Shown here in pieces: positions 28,232-37,237 of a DNA stretch of 64,000 bases. The stretch is taken from NCBI RefSeq assembly GCF_027594865.1, contig NZ_CP089391.1, positions 4,184,501-4,248,500 on the forward strand. The letters are read 5' to 3'. The stretch's first letter is position 1. The number at the start of each line of letters is the position of its first letter. A model generated the notes under the pieces. That model saw only the letters and a program-made list of their open reading frames with translations, was not told the DNA's origin and did no database searches. Made by a program: the position numbers and the translations under genes. Source of the stretch: Bradyrhizobium xenonodulans (GTDB lineage: Bacteria; Pseudomonadota; Alphaproteobacteria; Rhizobiales; Xanthobacteraceae).

Positions 28232-28721
28232 ACCAGTCGAGGCTCGCGCCCGGAACCGGCGGCTGCTGATTGCGGCCGCCGTTTTGTTTGCGGCGGGGAT
28301 CGCCAACTCTGACAGCAAGGCCCAGTCGGGCCCGTTCGCGCCGCTGGCGGGAAGCTGGAGCGGTACCGGCACCGTTACACTGGACGACGGCTCGACCGAG
28401 CGGATCCGCTGCCGGGCCAAATATGCCCCGATCGGACCGACCATGGAGATGTCGCTGACCTGCGCCAGCGACGCCTACAAGTTCAACCTCGGCGCCAGCG
28501 TCAAGGCTGAGGGCAGCGCCATCGCCGGAAGCTGGTCCGAGGCCAGCCGCAACATCTCCGGCTCGCTCCAGGGCCGCGGCGCCGGCGGAAGCTACGAGCT
28601 GATCGCCTCGACTGCCGGCTTCAATGCCAACATCTCGCTGAAGACGTCCGGCAACAAGCAGAACGTCACGATGCGCGCGGACAGCCAGTTCCGCGGCGCC
28701 AGCATCCAGCTGTCGAAATAA
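28176..28721 (+). CDS. Secreted or membrane-anchored beta-rich protein
   Basis: 181 residues from ATG 28176, preceded by GGGGAA; it overlaps the upstream gene by 56 bp, so the two are probably cotranscribed. A basic N-terminus precedes a signal anchor (RRLLIAAAVLFAAGIANS), then an extracytoplasmic domain with FAPLAGSWSGTGTVTLDDGS, ERIRCRAKY, SLTCASDAYKF and SGSLQGRGAGGSYEL. This is a lipocalin-like strand order that I cannot assign to a named family. The exact start is uncertain. Confidence 0.72.
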   Translation: MEHLQAYHAAGGGKHRASKPVEARARNRRLLIAAAVLFAAGIANSDSKAQSGPFAPLAGSWSGTGTVTLDDGSTERIRCRAKYAPIGPTMEMSLTCASDAYKFNLGASVKAEGSAIAGSWSEASRNISGSLQGRGAGGSYELIASTAGFNANISLKTSGNKQNVTMRADSQFRGASIQLSK

Positions 28722-28748
28722 GACGACAGCACGGTGACACGATAATGG

Positions 28749-28774
28749 ACCCGGCGATTTCGCCGGGTTTTTTA
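28749..28774 (+). terminator. Intrinsic terminator
   Basis: ACCCGGCG (28749-28756), loop ATTT, CGCCGGGT (28761-28768), then a run of T to 28773. It ends the secreted-protein operon; the RidA gene converges on it. Confidence 0.9.
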
Positions 28775-29170
28775 TGAGCCCGGGACGAACGCGGTCACCT
28801 CGATCTCGACCTTGGCCCGCTCGTCCACGAGACCGCCGATATAGAGCAGCGTCGAGGGCGGGAAGTTGCGTCCCAGCGTCTCCTTCCAGGCTGCGCCGAT
28901 GCCGGCCCCGGCCGCCTCATATTCACTGCGGCTGGTCAGGTACCAGGTCAGGCGGACGATGTGCTCGGGGCCGGCGCCGGCCTCGGCCAGCAGCTTGATG
29001 ATCCGCTTCAAGGCGGTCCCGACCTGCGCCGCCATGTCGGGCGCGTAATTGCCGGCCTCGTCGCCGCCGGTCTGTCCGGCCAGCACCACCCAGCGGCCCG
29101 GCCCTTCCACCACCACGCCATGAGAGAAGCCGCGCGGTTTTTTCCATTCGGCCGGCTGCAGGATCTGCAT
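28772..29170 (-). CDS. RidA/YjgF family protein lacking the catalytic arginine
   Basis: 132 residues, the normal length. RidA folds trimerise, and true RidA members deaminate reactive enamines. VVLAGQTGGDEAGNYAPDMAAQ and DERAKVEIEVTAFV are family motifs. The key arginine of RidA (in PARS) is replaced: the sequence reads FPPST. It therefore belongs with the Rid subfamilies that lack the imine deaminase signature, and its activity is open. It is a single gene facing the terminator of its neighbour. Confidence 0.83.
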   Translation of the reverse strand: MQILQPAEWKKPRGFSHGVVVEGPGRWVVLAGQTGGDEAGNYAPDMAAQVGTALKRIIKLLAEAGAGPEHIVRLTWYLTSRSEYEAAGAGIGAAWKETLGRNFPPSTLLYIGGLVDERAKVEIEVTAFVPGS

Positions 29171-29312
29171 GAGCGGAGCTCTCCCTTTTTGTCGTTGTTG
29201 GCTGAAGCCTTAGCACGTCGCCCGGCATCGCTGCATCCGCAGATTTGGCCGTTGCAAACGGCGTCGATGTCGCCGATACCGGCGCTCCCTCAGGATTTTG
29301 CTCTCACGCCCG

Positions 29313-30188
29313 ATGAGCACGACACCGTCCAAAACGATGGCCGCACTGTGGATGGCCGGCTGGCTGTCGCTGACGCTCGTCATGGCCGTCGCGGGACGCG
29401 AAGCCGTGCGCGAGATGAACGTATTCCAGGTGATGGAGGTGCGTTCGCTGATTGGTCTCTGCCTGCTCTATCCGATGATCCGGCGCGCCGGCGGCTTCGC
29501 GAAGCTCGAGACCAGGCGGCTGCCGCAGCACATCGCGCGCAATTTGATCCACTATGTGTCGCAGCTCGGCTGGTTCTTTGCGCTGACGCTGATCCCGATC
29601 GGCCAGGTGGTCGCGATCGAGTTCACCATGCCGATATGGACCGCGATCCTCGCCGCGAGCTTTCTGTCCGAGCGCATGACACCGTGGAAGATCGCGGCGA
29701 TCGTGCTCGGGCTCATCGGGGTCGTCGCCATCGTGCGGCCTTCGACCGGCGAGATCAATCAGGGCCAGTTGATCGCACTCGGCGCGGCGATCGGCTTCGG
29801 CGTCTCGATGGTGCTGGTCAAATCGCTGACCCGCACCGAGAGCGCGCTCGCGGTGCTGTTCTGGATGCTGGTGGTGCAGTCGGTCGCGGGCGCCCTGCCG
29901 TCGCTCTACGTCTGGGCCTGGCCGCCCGGCCACGTCTGGGGCTGGGTGATGGTCATCTCCGTCTGCGGCACGTTCGCGCATTACTGCCTCGCCAGCGCGA
30001 TGCGCTATGCTGACGCAACGATCGTGGTTCCCATGGACTTCCTGCGGGTTCCCCTCACCGCGACCGCCGGCTGGCTGTTGTATTCCGAGCGGCTCGACGC
30101 CTGGACCGTGCTCGGCGCAGCGCTGATCCTGTGCGGCAATCTCCTGAATTTGAAGCCGGCACCGCAGGTTCCCGCCCGCGCGCCGTGA
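29313..30188 (+). CDS. DMT (EamA) family transporter
   Basis: 291 residues with ten hydrophobic helices in two EamA repeats. The first repeat ends in VVAIEFTMPIWTAILAASFLSE(R), the typical helix 3-4 region; the second has DATIVVPMDFLRVPLTATAGWLLYSE. The start at ATG 29313 is preferred to one 15 bp upstream. It exports or imports a small metabolite that cannot be named. It is divergent from the RidA gene. Confidence 0.88.
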   Translation: MSTTPSKTMAALWMAGWLSLTLVMAVAGREAVREMNVFQVMEVRSLIGLCLLYPMIRRAGGFAKLETRRLPQHIARNLIHYVSQLGWFFALTLIPIGQVVAIEFTMPIWTAILAASFLSERMTPWKIAAIVLGLIGVVAIVRPSTGEINQGQLIALGAAIGFGVSMVLVKSLTRTESALAVLFWMLVVQSVAGALPSLYVWAWPPGHVWGWVMVISVCGTFAHYCLASAMRYADATIVVPMDFLRVPLTATAGWLLYSERLDAWTVLGAALILCGNLLNLKPAPQVPARAP

Positions 30189-30225
30189 ACCTCGCGCCGC
30201 CTCGCGCGACAAAACCAAGTGGTCG

Positions 30226-30241
30226 TGTGATTTGGATCACG
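30226..30241. promoter_or_regulatory. CRP/FNR-family-like site
   Basis: TGTGATTTGGATCACG fits the CRP pattern TGTGA-N6-TCACA with one mismatch and also contains a GTGAT-N4-ATCAC dyad close to FNR/FixK boxes. It is about 150 bp upstream of the caspase-like gene. Confidence 0.4.
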
Positions 30242-30392
30242 TTGGAGGGGCATTCCATCGTGCACATTCGGCCACACAGTAGCGGGTTGAATGCGACGTA
30301 CGGCCGTTTTGGTGGCGCGAGGTCGGGCACTTCGTGTAAGTACGTTGCCAATTCGTTGCTGCCTGCAATTTCGATTCTGTTGGGGAATTCAG

Positions 30393-31817
30393 ATGCGCAC
30401 TCTCACCCTCCTCGCTTCGCTGATGTGCATGGTATTGTCGATCAGCGCCGCGAAGGCCGACCGCCGTGTTGCTTTCGTCGTCGGCAACGGCTCCTACAAG
30501 AACGTCGCACAATTGCCGAACCCGCCGATCGACGCCAAGGCGATGGCAGCGACCTTGCGCAATGTCGGTTTCGAGGTGATCGAAGGATCCAATCTCACCC
30601 GCGACCAGATGACCGAGAAGCTGCTGGACTTCGGCCGCAAGGCGCAGGGCTCCGATGTCGCCGTGTTCTATTACGCCGGCCACGGCATCGCGGTCAGCGG
30701 CAGCAATTATCTCCTGCCCGTCGACGCCGACATCAAGTCGGAGATGGACGTCAAGTTAGGAGCCGCCATCAACATCGATCTGACGCTCGAGCAGACCATG
30801 GGCGATGCCAAGGTCAAGCTCGTGTTCCTCGATGCCTGCCGCGACAATCCGTTCGCCGCCAAGATCAAGTCGAACTCGGCAACCCGTAGCGTCAACGTGC
30901 AGAGCGGCCTCGCCGAGATGAAGTCCGGTGAAGGCACGCTGATCGCGTTCGCGACCGGCCCAGGCCAGACCGCGCTCGACGGCCAGGAGGGCAACAACAG
31001 CCCCTTCACCCGCGCGCTGATCGACAACATCACCAAGCCCGGCGTCGAGATCCAGCAGGCGATGACGTCGGTGCGCGCCCAGGTCAACGAAGAGACCCAC
31101 AAGGGCCAGCTGCCCTGGGGCCACACCAACCTGATCGGCGCGGTCTATCTCAACCAGGCGCCGACGACCCAAGTCGCCAATGCGGCGCCGACCGCGGCCG
31201 GCACGGTGCCGGCGGCGAGCGGCAGCAATGATGGTGTCGAGCTCGAGTACTGGCGCTCGGTCAAGGAGTCGAACAAGCCGGAAGAGCTCAACGCCTATCT
31301 CTCGGCCTATCCGAACGGCCAGTTCAAGGCGCTGGCGCTGGCGCGGCTCGCTGCGATCAAGAGCGGTCCGTCGACGACGACCCGTAACCTCAACTCCGGC
31401 ATCGATCCCGCGACCTTCACCGACGATGCCAGCCAGCTCACCGAGGACCAGATCGGCCTCGACAAGGGCCAGCGCCGCGACGTGCAGCGCCGCCTGACCG
31501 GCCTCGGCTTCGACACCAAGGTGACCGGTGCGTTCAGTGACGAGACCCGCTCGGTGCTGAAGCGCTGGCAGGCCGCCCGCGGTTATCCGTCGACCGGGTA
31601 CCTCAACAAGCTCCAGCACAAGGCCCTGCTCTCCGAGATCGTGGCGGCCGCCCCGGCGACCGCGAGCGATGAGAGCCAGAAGCCGGCCCGGCGTGCTGCC
31701 CCCGCCCAGGCCCAGAGCGCACCGGCTCAGCACCGCAACAGCGGCGGCAACGATGCCGGCGCAGCCTTCGTCGGCGGTGTCGTCGGCGGCATGATGGGCG
31801 GCATGTTCCGCCGCTGA
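30393..31817 (+). CDS. Secreted caspase-like (peptidase C14) protein with peptidoglycan-binding domain
   Basis: 474 residues from ATG 30393, after GGGGA. A signal peptide (TLTLLASLMCMVLSISAAKA) leads to a caspase p20-like domain: DRRVAFVVGNGSYKNV, catalytic His97 in YYAGHGIAV and catalytic Cys149 in VFLDACRDNPF. A linker and an SPSAY-type repeat (YWRSVKESNKPEELNAYLSA) follow, then a PG_binding_1 domain (RRDVQRRLTGLGFDTKVTG) at about 355-420. The tail is Gly/Met-rich (GGVVGGMMGGMFRR). It is exported and dyad-intact, so probably an active cysteine protease at the cell wall. The target is unknown. Confidence 0.88.
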   Translation: MRTLTLLASLMCMVLSISAAKADRRVAFVVGNGSYKNVAQLPNPPIDAKAMAATLRNVGFEVIEGSNLTRDQMTEKLLDFGRKAQGSDVAVFYYAGHGIAVSGSNYLLPVDADIKSEMDVKLGAAINIDLTLEQTMGDAKVKLVFLDACRDNPFAAKIKSNSATRSVNVQSGLAEMKSGEGTLIAFATGPGQTALDGQEGNNSPFTRALIDNITKPGVEIQQAMTSVRAQVNEETHKGQLPWGHTNLIGAVYLNQAPTTQVANAAPTAAGTVPAASGSNDGVELEYWRSVKESNKPEELNAYLSAYPNGQFKALALARLAAIKSGPSTTTRNLNSGIDPATFTDDASQLTEDQIGLDKGQRRDVQRRLTGLGFDTKVTGAFSDETRSVLKRWQAARGYPSTGYLNKLQHKALLSEIVAAAPATASDESQKPARRAAPAQAQSAPAQHRNSGGNDAGAAFVGGVVGGMMGGMFRR

Positions 31818-31840
31818 GGTCCGACCAGATACCAAATACA

Positions 31841-31867
31841 AAAGCCCGGCTCGCGCCGGGCTTTTTC
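31841..31867 (+). terminator. Intrinsic terminator after the caspase-like gene
   Basis: AAGCCCGGC, loop TCGC, GCCGGGCTT, then TTTCG, with A-rich sequence before the stem. It lies between convergent genes and can serve both. Confidence 0.88.
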
Positions 31868-31900
31868 GTTGGTCGTCCTCGCAGCGATGACGAATGGAGC

Positions 31901-32140
31901 TTACTTCCCCGCCGCCTTGCGCAGCGCCTCGTTGATGCGGTCTTGCCAGCCCGGACCGCCCGACTGGAAGAATTCCAGCACGTCCTGGTCGATGCGCAAG
32001 CTGACCTGCTCCTTGATCCCCGGCGCCACGTTCGGCTTCGGCGGCGCCACGGCGACCTTGGCCGTCACCTTCTTGAACGCCGCCTCGGCCTCTGACCTCG
32101 CATCGCCCAGCGTGCGCGGCCGTCTCGGTTGATCCGCCAT
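31901..32140 (-). CDS. BrnA antitoxin family protein (orphan)
   Basis: 79 residues. The C-terminal half matches the BrnA fold, a ribbon-helix-helix dimer: VSLRIDQDVLEFFQSGGPGWQDRINEALRK. BrnA normally neutralises and represses the BrnT ribonuclease-like toxin encoded just upstream. Here the gene lies 3 bp after cysK on the same strand and no BrnT reading frame is adjacent on either side, so it is an orphan antitoxin or a regulator. The N-terminus is basic and Pro-rich. Confidence 0.8.
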   Translation of the reverse strand: MADQPRRPRTLGDARSEAEAAFKKVTAKVAVAPPKPNVAPGIKEQVSLRIDQDVLEFFQSGGPGWQDRINEALRKAAGK

Positions 32141-32143
32141 GTC

Positions 32144-33133
<990 letters not shown>

Positions 33134-33216
33134 GATGAACTCCCTGTGGCGATTATTAGGCTTCTGTCGCAGCTCTTGCGCAGTTACAGACAGCCTGCGA
33201 CGACACGCAAGCGACA

Positions 33217-33243
33217 ATGCAGCACATGTTAAATACGCTGCAT
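33217..33243. promoter_or_regulatory. Inverted repeat in the cysK promoter region
   Basis: ATGCAGC (33217-33223) and GCTGCAT (33237-33243) are separated by 13 AT-rich bases, between the divergent cysK and 72-residue genes. The spacing would suit a LysR-type or dimeric regulator. Tentative. Confidence 0.3.
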
Positions 33244-33354
33244 CGCAAAACCGCGTGAGCTTTAATTATCAGAAAACCAACGCATTTGTGTTGCGATCTC
33301 GTCAACTGATTCTGCCTATGTTAGACTTAGGTCTCGAAGCAGGAGGTCACCACG

Positions 33355-33573
33355 ATGTCAGCAGTTGCTGAAGTGCTGTCGACCGTTGCGCACCACCGCG
33401 ATCCGCGCTGTAGCGAGTTGCCCACCTGTCCCGTCTGCGCCGACTCCATGGTCGCAGCCGAAGCGTCTGCGTATGTGTCCGACCACATGATCAGCTATCT
33501 CTGGACTTGCGACACCTGCGGCTACGGCTTCGTGACCAAGCACGCCGTCAAGCAGCGGATCGTGTGCAACTAG
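33355..33573 (+). CDS. Small zinc-ribbon protein, 72 residues
   Basis: ATG 33355 follows a perfect AGGAGGT. CPVC (about 25-28) and CDTC (about 52-55) form a CxxC pair typical of a zinc ribbon, between them MVAAEASAYVSDHMISYLW. It ends KHAVKQRIVCN. Probably a small metal- or RNA-binding protein; proteins of this pattern are common in Bradyrhizobium. Its stop is 10 bp from the convergent tgt stop. Confidence 0.78.
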   Translation: MSAVAEVLSTVAHHRDPRCSELPTCPVCADSMVAAEASAYVSDHMISYLWTCDTCGYGFVTKHAVKQRIVCN

Positions 33574-33583
33574 CATAGTTGCC

Positions 33584-34717
33584 CTAGCGTGGGGCAATGT
33601 CGCCCCTCGCCCAGTCTTCTCGCGTACGCTGATAGAACTCTTCGAACTTTCCCTGTGCGATCGCGTCCCTGATGCCCTGCATCAGGCACTGGTAGTAAGC
33701 GATATTGATTTCAGACAGCAGCATCGCCCCCAGCGTCTCGCCGGCCTTGACGAGATGGTGCAGGTAGGCGCGCGCGTAATTGCGCGCCGATGGCCAGGAG
33801 CTCGCTTCATCCAGCGGACGCGGATCGTCGGCGTGGCGGGCGTTGCGCAAATTGACCTGGCCGAACCGGGTAAAGGCGACGCCATGCCGGCCATTGCGCG
33901 TCGGCATCACGCAATCGAACATGTCGATACCGCGCTTCACCGCCTCCAGAATGTCGTCGGGCGTGCCGACGCCCATCAGGTAGCGCGGCCGGTCGGTCGG
34001 CAGCGCCGGCGCGGTCTCGTCGATCATCGCCAGCATCACCGCCTGCGGCTCGCCGACGGCAAGGCCGCCGATGGCGTAGCCGTGGAAGCCGATCTCGACG
34101 AGCCCTTCGGCGCTCGCATGACGAAGCTGCGGGATGTCGCCGCCCTGCACGATGCCGAACAGCATGTAGCCGTCCGGCGCGCTTTCGAAGGCGCGCTTGC
34201 TGCGCTCCGCCCAGCGCAGCGACAGGCGCATCGCACGGTCGATGTCATCGCGCTCGGCCGGCAGCCGCACGCATTCGTCCATCTGCATCGCGATGTCGGA
34301 TCCAAGGAAACGCTGCACCTCGATCGAGCGCTCCGGCGACAGCTCGACCTTGGCGCCGTCGATATGCGAACGGAAGGTCACGGCCTGCTCGCTGACCTTG
34401 CGCAGGTCCGACAGCGACATCACCTGGAAGCCGCCGGAATCCGTCAGCATCGGCCCGTTCCAGCCGGTGAACCGCTGCAAGCCGCCGAGCGCCGCGATCC
34501 GCTCGGCGCCGGGCCGCAGCATCAGATGATAGGTGTTGCCGAGCACGATGTCCGCGCCGGCGTCGCGCACCTCGCGCCAGTGCATGCCCTTCATGGCGCC
34601 GGCGGTTCCGACCGGCATGAAGGCCGGCGTGCGCACCACGCCGTGCGGCGTGGTCAGGCGGCCGGTGCGCGCGGTGCCATCGGTGGCGAGCAATTCGAAA
34701 TGATTGGGTAGATTCAT
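33584..34717 (-). CDS. tgt: tRNA-guanine transglycosylase (queuine tRNA-ribosyltransferase)
   Basis: Tgt swaps guanine for preQ1 at the wobble position of GUN-anticodon tRNAs. 377 residues, full length. [11 protein letters not shown] holds the catalytic Asp, [13 protein letters not shown] the nucleophile Asp and the tRNA loop. Odd: the zinc site is gone. Where the Zymomonas enzyme has CHCAVC before the SRAY helix, this protein has SSWPSA before ARAY, and the zinc His of TEHNIAFYQ is Ile (SEINIAYYQ). The rest of the barrel is well conserved. queA, the next enzyme of the pathway, is 4.5 kb away on the same strand. Confidence 0.95.
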   Translation of the reverse strand: MNLPNHFELLATDGTARTGRLTTPHGVVRTPAFMPVGTAGAMKGMHWREVRDAGADIVLGNTYHLMLRPGAERIAALGGLQRFTGWNGPMLTDSGGFQVMSLSDLRKVSEQAVTFRSHIDGAKVELSPERSIEVQRFLGSDIAMQMDECVRLPAERDDIDRAMRLSLRWAERSKRAFESAPDGYMLFGIVQGGDIPQLRHASAEGLVEIGFHGYAIGGLAVGEPQAVMLAMIDETAPALPTDRPRYLMGVGTPDDILEAVKRGIDMFDCVMPTRNGRHGVAFTRFGQVNLRNARHADDPRPLDEASSWPSARNYARAYLHHLVKAGETLGAMLLSEINIAYYQCLMQGIRDAIAQGKFEEFYQRTREDWARGDIAPR

Positions 34718-34827
34718 GCGGTGCTTATTGCGTGTCGGACAGGGACGATCAACCCGCTCAGGCCATGCGATGCCTCAGACTGGGACATATTTGACGCGGA
34801 CGTGATGCCACCGCATCTTGCAAAATA

Positions 34828-34846
34828 AAACGATACAGTATAGTTT
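34828..34846 (+). promoter_or_regulatory. TetR-type operator 1 (patatin promoter)
   Basis: AAACGATACAGTATAGTTT is a perfect AAAC-n-ATAC-n-GTAT-n-GTTT dyad. TATAGT (34839-34844), a good -10 box, lies inside it. The same motif with the same flank (caaaat) occurs at 37048-37066, and a TetR gene lies between the two. Confidence 0.75.
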
Positions 34847-34948
34847 CGACGTGGGGGCTGGATGAAATGCCGCTGGCGAATTTGCCGGCGGCGGTAGATG
34901 CGTGATCGCCAGCCACCGACGATGCCCCCCGCTTCATGTTCGACCGAA

Positions 34949-36103
34949 ATGTCCGGCCCCTCGCGTGGGTGGATCAGGCAGACAGGCGCCCGCCTGATCG
35001 GATCCCTCGTCCTGACGTGCAGCCTTGCGCTCGGCGCCTGCACCTCCCTGCCCCGCACGCCCTATACGGCGGCTGAAGCCAGCACATCGCGCGTGCTCGA
35101 TATCGACGGCCTGCGCCGCTACGCCGACGAGCCCGTCACGAAATTCAGCTTCGAGAAGGACACCAGCACCGCAACGAAGTCCTACCTGGCGCTCTCCGGC
35201 GGCGGCGCCGACGGCGCTTACGGCGTCGGCGTGCTCAACGGCTGGACCGCGGCACGCACCCGTCCCACCTTCTCGGTTGTCTCAGGCGTGAGCACCGGTG
35301 GGCTGATCGCGCCCTTTGCATTCCTCGGCTCGCAATATGACGACACGCTCAGGGAGGTCTACACCAGCGGCATCGCGGAGAGCCTGCTGAACGATCCCAG
35401 CATCATGCGCGTGCTGTTCGGATCCGGCCTGTTCGGCAACACGCGGCTGCGCGAGCTCGTCGCCCGCTATGTCGGGCCGGAGCTCATGGCACAGGTCGCG
35501 CGCGAGAAGGCCAGGGGACGGAAGCTGCTGGTGGTCACGACCGATCTCGACACCCAGCGCACCGCGATCTGGGACATGGGCAAGATCGCCGCGGTCGGCA
35601 CGCCCGAGGCGCTCAAGCTGTTTCGCGACGTCATGGCGGCCTCCGCCAGCATTCCGCTGGTGTTTCCGCCGATCATGATCGACGCCGAAGGCCAGGGCCG
35701 CAAATTTCAGGAGATGCATGTCGACGGCGGCGTGACGGCGCCGGTGCTGACGCTGCCGGAAGCCCTGCTCACGCAGGACCGCTTGCCGGGCAACGCGCGG
35801 TTGAACATCTACATCCTCGTCAACAAGAAGATCGAACGCAATTTCGAGCTCGTCTCCAACAGCACCATCGACGTCGCCTCGCGCAGCCTGTCGGCGATCA
35901 CGCAGTCGCAGACGCGCTCGATCATCTTCTCGACCTACGACTTCGCCAAACGCAACCGTCTCGGCTTTCATCTGTCCTACATCGCGCGTGATTATCCGGC
36001 GCCGCCCTCGGAAGGGTTCGACACCGCCTATATGCGGGCGCTGTACCAGTACGGATATGAGAAGGCCGCCTCCGGCCAGGCCTGGACCTCGACGCTTCCG
36101 TGA
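34949..36103 (+). CDS. Patatin-like phospholipase, lipoprotein
   Basis: 384 residues from ATG 34949. A lipoprotein signal (RLIGSLVLTCSLALGAC, acylated Cys31) precedes a patatin domain: oxyanion loop SGGGADGAYGVG, nucleophile Ser in GVSTGG, catalytic Asp in VDGG. It should hydrolyse acyl esters of lipids while anchored in the envelope. Starts at 34898 and 34922 are also possible; I chose the one that gives a normal signal length, none having a good ribosome binding site. It is controlled by the operator at 34828 and probably cotranscribed with the TetR gene downstream. Confidence 0.88.
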   Translation: MSGPSRGWIRQTGARLIGSLVLTCSLALGACTSLPRTPYTAAEASTSRVLDIDGLRRYADEPVTKFSFEKDTSTATKSYLALSGGGADGAYGVGVLNGWTAARTRPTFSVVSGVSTGGLIAPFAFLGSQYDDTLREVYTSGIAESLLNDPSIMRVLFGSGLFGNTRLRELVARYVGPELMAQVAREKARGRKLLVVTTDLDTQRTAIWDMGKIAAVGTPEALKLFRDVMAASASIPLVFPPIMIDAEGQGRKFQEMHVDGGVTAPVLTLPEALLTQDRLPGNARLNIYILVNKKIERNFELVSNSTIDVASRSLSAITQSQTRSIIFSTYDFAKRNRLGFHLSYIARDYPAPPSEGFDTAYMRALYQYGYEKAASGQAWTSTLP

Positions 36104-36238
36104 TCCCTCGTGACGGAACGACGCCCTGCGGAAACCGTTGACGATACGGCCAATTCGGCCAGATTCGCGATGACGCCCCCGCTCCTGCGCGATATAGAGC
36201 GAATGACCACGATTGGACACGCGCAGGAATCATTGGGC

Positions 36239-36985
36239 ATGGGATTGACTGCGACCAGGACAAGAACCGCCGCGCCACGGCGCGAGGTGCCGAAATCGCG
36301 CGGCGGCCGGCCGACGAAGTCAGCCGCGATCGAGCGCGACCAGCGGCTGATCGAGGTCGCCACCCGCCTGTTCCTGGATCGCGGCTTTGACGCGACCTCG
36401 CTCGATGCGGTCGCGGAAGCGGCCCGCGTGAGCAAACCCACCGTCTATTCCCGCTATGGCGACAAGCGTGGCCTGTTTGCGGCCGTGTTGAGGCGCGAGA
36501 TCGCGCGCTGGCTTGCACCGCTGTCGGCGGCGGCAGAGACGCAGATATCGAGCGCCTCGGATATCTCCGTCGAGCAGCGGCTGGTCGAGATCGGGCGGGA
36601 GATGCTGAGCTTCACCTGCGGGCCGGACGCCGTCGCCTTCAGCCGCATGATGACGTCACAGGCCATCAACTTCCCTGACGTCGCCAAGCTCGGCAAGGAG
36701 GAAGGCTGGCTCAAGGCGGTCGCCACCACGGCGCGCTTCTTCGACCATCTGGTGGCGCAAGGCGCGCTCGACATCGAAGACACCACGATCGCCGCCGAGG
36801 TGTTTCTCGACGTCGTCGTCGGTCACACCCACCGCATGGCCACGTTCGGAATGGCGCTGGAGCTGAAGGCCGCGGAAAAGCGGATGCGCGTCGCGATCAA
36901 GCTGTTCCTCGCTGGAGCGCTGGGACCTGCGGACCGCATCCAGAGCGCCGCAAAGGGCACGTCGCGGCGGCGCCCGTCCCGCTGA
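36239..36985 (+). CDS. TetR/AcrR family transcriptional regulator
   Basis: 248 residues from ATG 36239. The helix-turn-helix is near the N-terminus: RLIEVATRLFLDRGFDATSLDAV, EAARVSKPTVYSRYGDKRGLF. A ligand and dimer domain with a TetR_C type end (FGMALELKAAEKRMRVAIKLFL) follows. It lies directly after the patatin gene (the frame is open back to 36110), so the first operator likely regulates it as well. The shared 19-bp dyad at 34828 and 37048 is its probable binding site. The ligand is unknown, possibly a lipid, given the partner. Confidence 0.9.
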   Translation: MGLTATRTRTAAPRREVPKSRGGRPTKSAAIERDQRLIEVATRLFLDRGFDATSLDAVAEAARVSKPTVYSRYGDKRGLFAAVLRREIARWLAPLSAAAETQISSASDISVEQRLVEIGREMLSFTCGPDAVAFSRMMTSQAINFPDVAKLGKEEGWLKAVATTARFFDHLVAQGALDIEDTTIAAEVFLDVVVGHTHRMATFGMALELKAAEKRMRVAIKLFLAGALGPADRIQSAAKGTSRRRPSR

Positions 36986-37035
36986 CAATTCCGTGAGATC
37001 GCGACCTTTCCCCAAGGGACGCCATGCCCGCGCCA

Positions 37036-37066
37036 TTGACCAAAATAAAACGATACGGTATGGTTT
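37036..37066 (+). promoter_or_regulatory. Sigma-70 promoter with embedded TetR-type operator 2
   Basis: TTGACC (37036-37041), 17 bases, TATGGT (37059-37064). The 19-bp dyad AAACGATACGGTATGGTTT (37048-37066) covers the spacer and the -10 box, so bound repressor would block RNA polymerase. Bases 37041-37056 equal 34821-34836 exactly. Confidence 0.78.
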
Positions 37067-37158
37067 AGTTATAAGCGATACGGACCGCTTTTTCACCAGC
37101 CCCAAAGTGGCCCGTACCGCTAAGATCGCCGTGCCGGGTACAGCCCGTCGCGACGCTC

Positions 37159-37189
37159 CGCGGCCGGCCGATGCCCAAGGCCGGCCGCG
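37159..37189 (+). terminator. GC-rich hairpin in the PepSY leader, possible attenuator
   Basis: CGCGGCCGGCC (37159-37169) and GGCCGGCCGCG (37179-37189) form an 11-bp perfect stem followed by ACTTTCTTT. It lies about 90 nt after the predicted start of transcription and 49 bp before the PepSY start codon. Confidence 0.5.
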
Positions 37190-37237
37190 ACTTTCTTTCG
37201 GATGACCAGGTCAACGTGCCGGCCGGAGGTTTCGAGC

